The translations under genes and the position numbers were made by a program. From contig JAPEVF010000540.1 of the NCBI GenBank assembly GCA_029747585.1, positions 1 to 31,050 of the forward strand: a stretch of DNA of 31,050 bases, read 5' to 3'. Below the pieces are notes generated by a model that was given only the letters and a program-made list of their open reading frames with translations, made no database searches and had not been told where the DNA came from. This DNA is from Pleurotus djamor (Eukaryota; Basidiomycota; Agaricomycetes; Agaricales; Pleurotaceae). Numbering within the stretch: the stretch's first letter is position 1; each line of letters starts with the position of its first letter. Of the stretch, positions 30,947 to 31,050 are shown piece after piece.

Positions 30947-31050
30947 TTTCACAATTGCGCGTGAATACTGCCTTATTCAAGTGCTGAGTATCAGATTCAG
31001 AACACAGGAGGATAAAAACAAACCTACCTGATGTCCCCTAGCCTCTTTTC

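Noticed and set aside
1..31050. CRISPR array, insertion sequence or retroelement
   Set aside because: No regularly spaced short repeats, transposase, reverse transcriptase or integrase motifs were seen; this is fungal nuclear DNA.

Overview
The window is nuclear DNA from a filamentous basidiomycete. Almost every gene is split by 48-65 nt introns with GT..AG ends. The families are typical of Agaricomycetes: GH18 chitinases, a GH79 glucuronidase-like enzyme, a LSMT/SETD-type SET protein, small jelly-roll single-pass membrane proteins and a large 7TM-like protein. My best guess is a Rhizoctonia/Ceratobasidiaceae-like fungus, but this is inference. Single Ns concentrated at 8983-12555 suggest a heterokaryotic or dikaryotic assembly in which allele differences were masked.

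Layout. 545-932 and 4283-4670 form a near-perfect inverted repeat around a convergent pair: a FluG-type amidohydrolase (+, 1169-2630) and a SET-domain protein (-, 2680-4179). The right arm is also the upstream region of a secreted chitinase (+, 4713-6210). Two membrane-protein paralogues follow (+, 6685-7662 and 8522-9432). Next come an ACOT9-type mitochondrial acyl-CoA thioesterase (-, 9628-11705) and a 7TM-like protein with an apparent frameshift (-, 11968-14778). A tRNA-Ala(TGC) gene with an 8-nt intron lies at 16009-16089 (-). A second chitinase (-, 16259-17747), a decayed SET first-exon fragment (+, about 18167-18370) and two more membrane paralogues (-, 18511-19513 and 20738-21761) make the right half a rough mirror image of the left. 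After that are a GPI-type GH79 enzyme (-, 22213-24642), a divergent peroxisomal-type acyl-CoA oxidase (+, 25017-27551) and a small single-pass protein (+, 28524-29002). The last gene fuses an alpha-GPT-PPlase/HMUDK-helical-like domain to a C-terminal chromodomain (-, 29395-30946).

How the genes relate. The chitinases, GH79 enzyme and membrane proteins are secreted or cell-surface products and fit wall or matrix remodelling. The thioesterase and acyl-CoA oxidase are fatty-acid metabolism genes but are not adjacent. The strongest candidate for undescribed biology is the predicted DNA-base-modification/chromodomain fusion. The invertible-looking repeat and the codon-phased Ns in the thioesterase come next. 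I spliced all genes by hand from reading frame, GT/AG sites and family similarity, and codon arithmetic closes for every gene except where stated.
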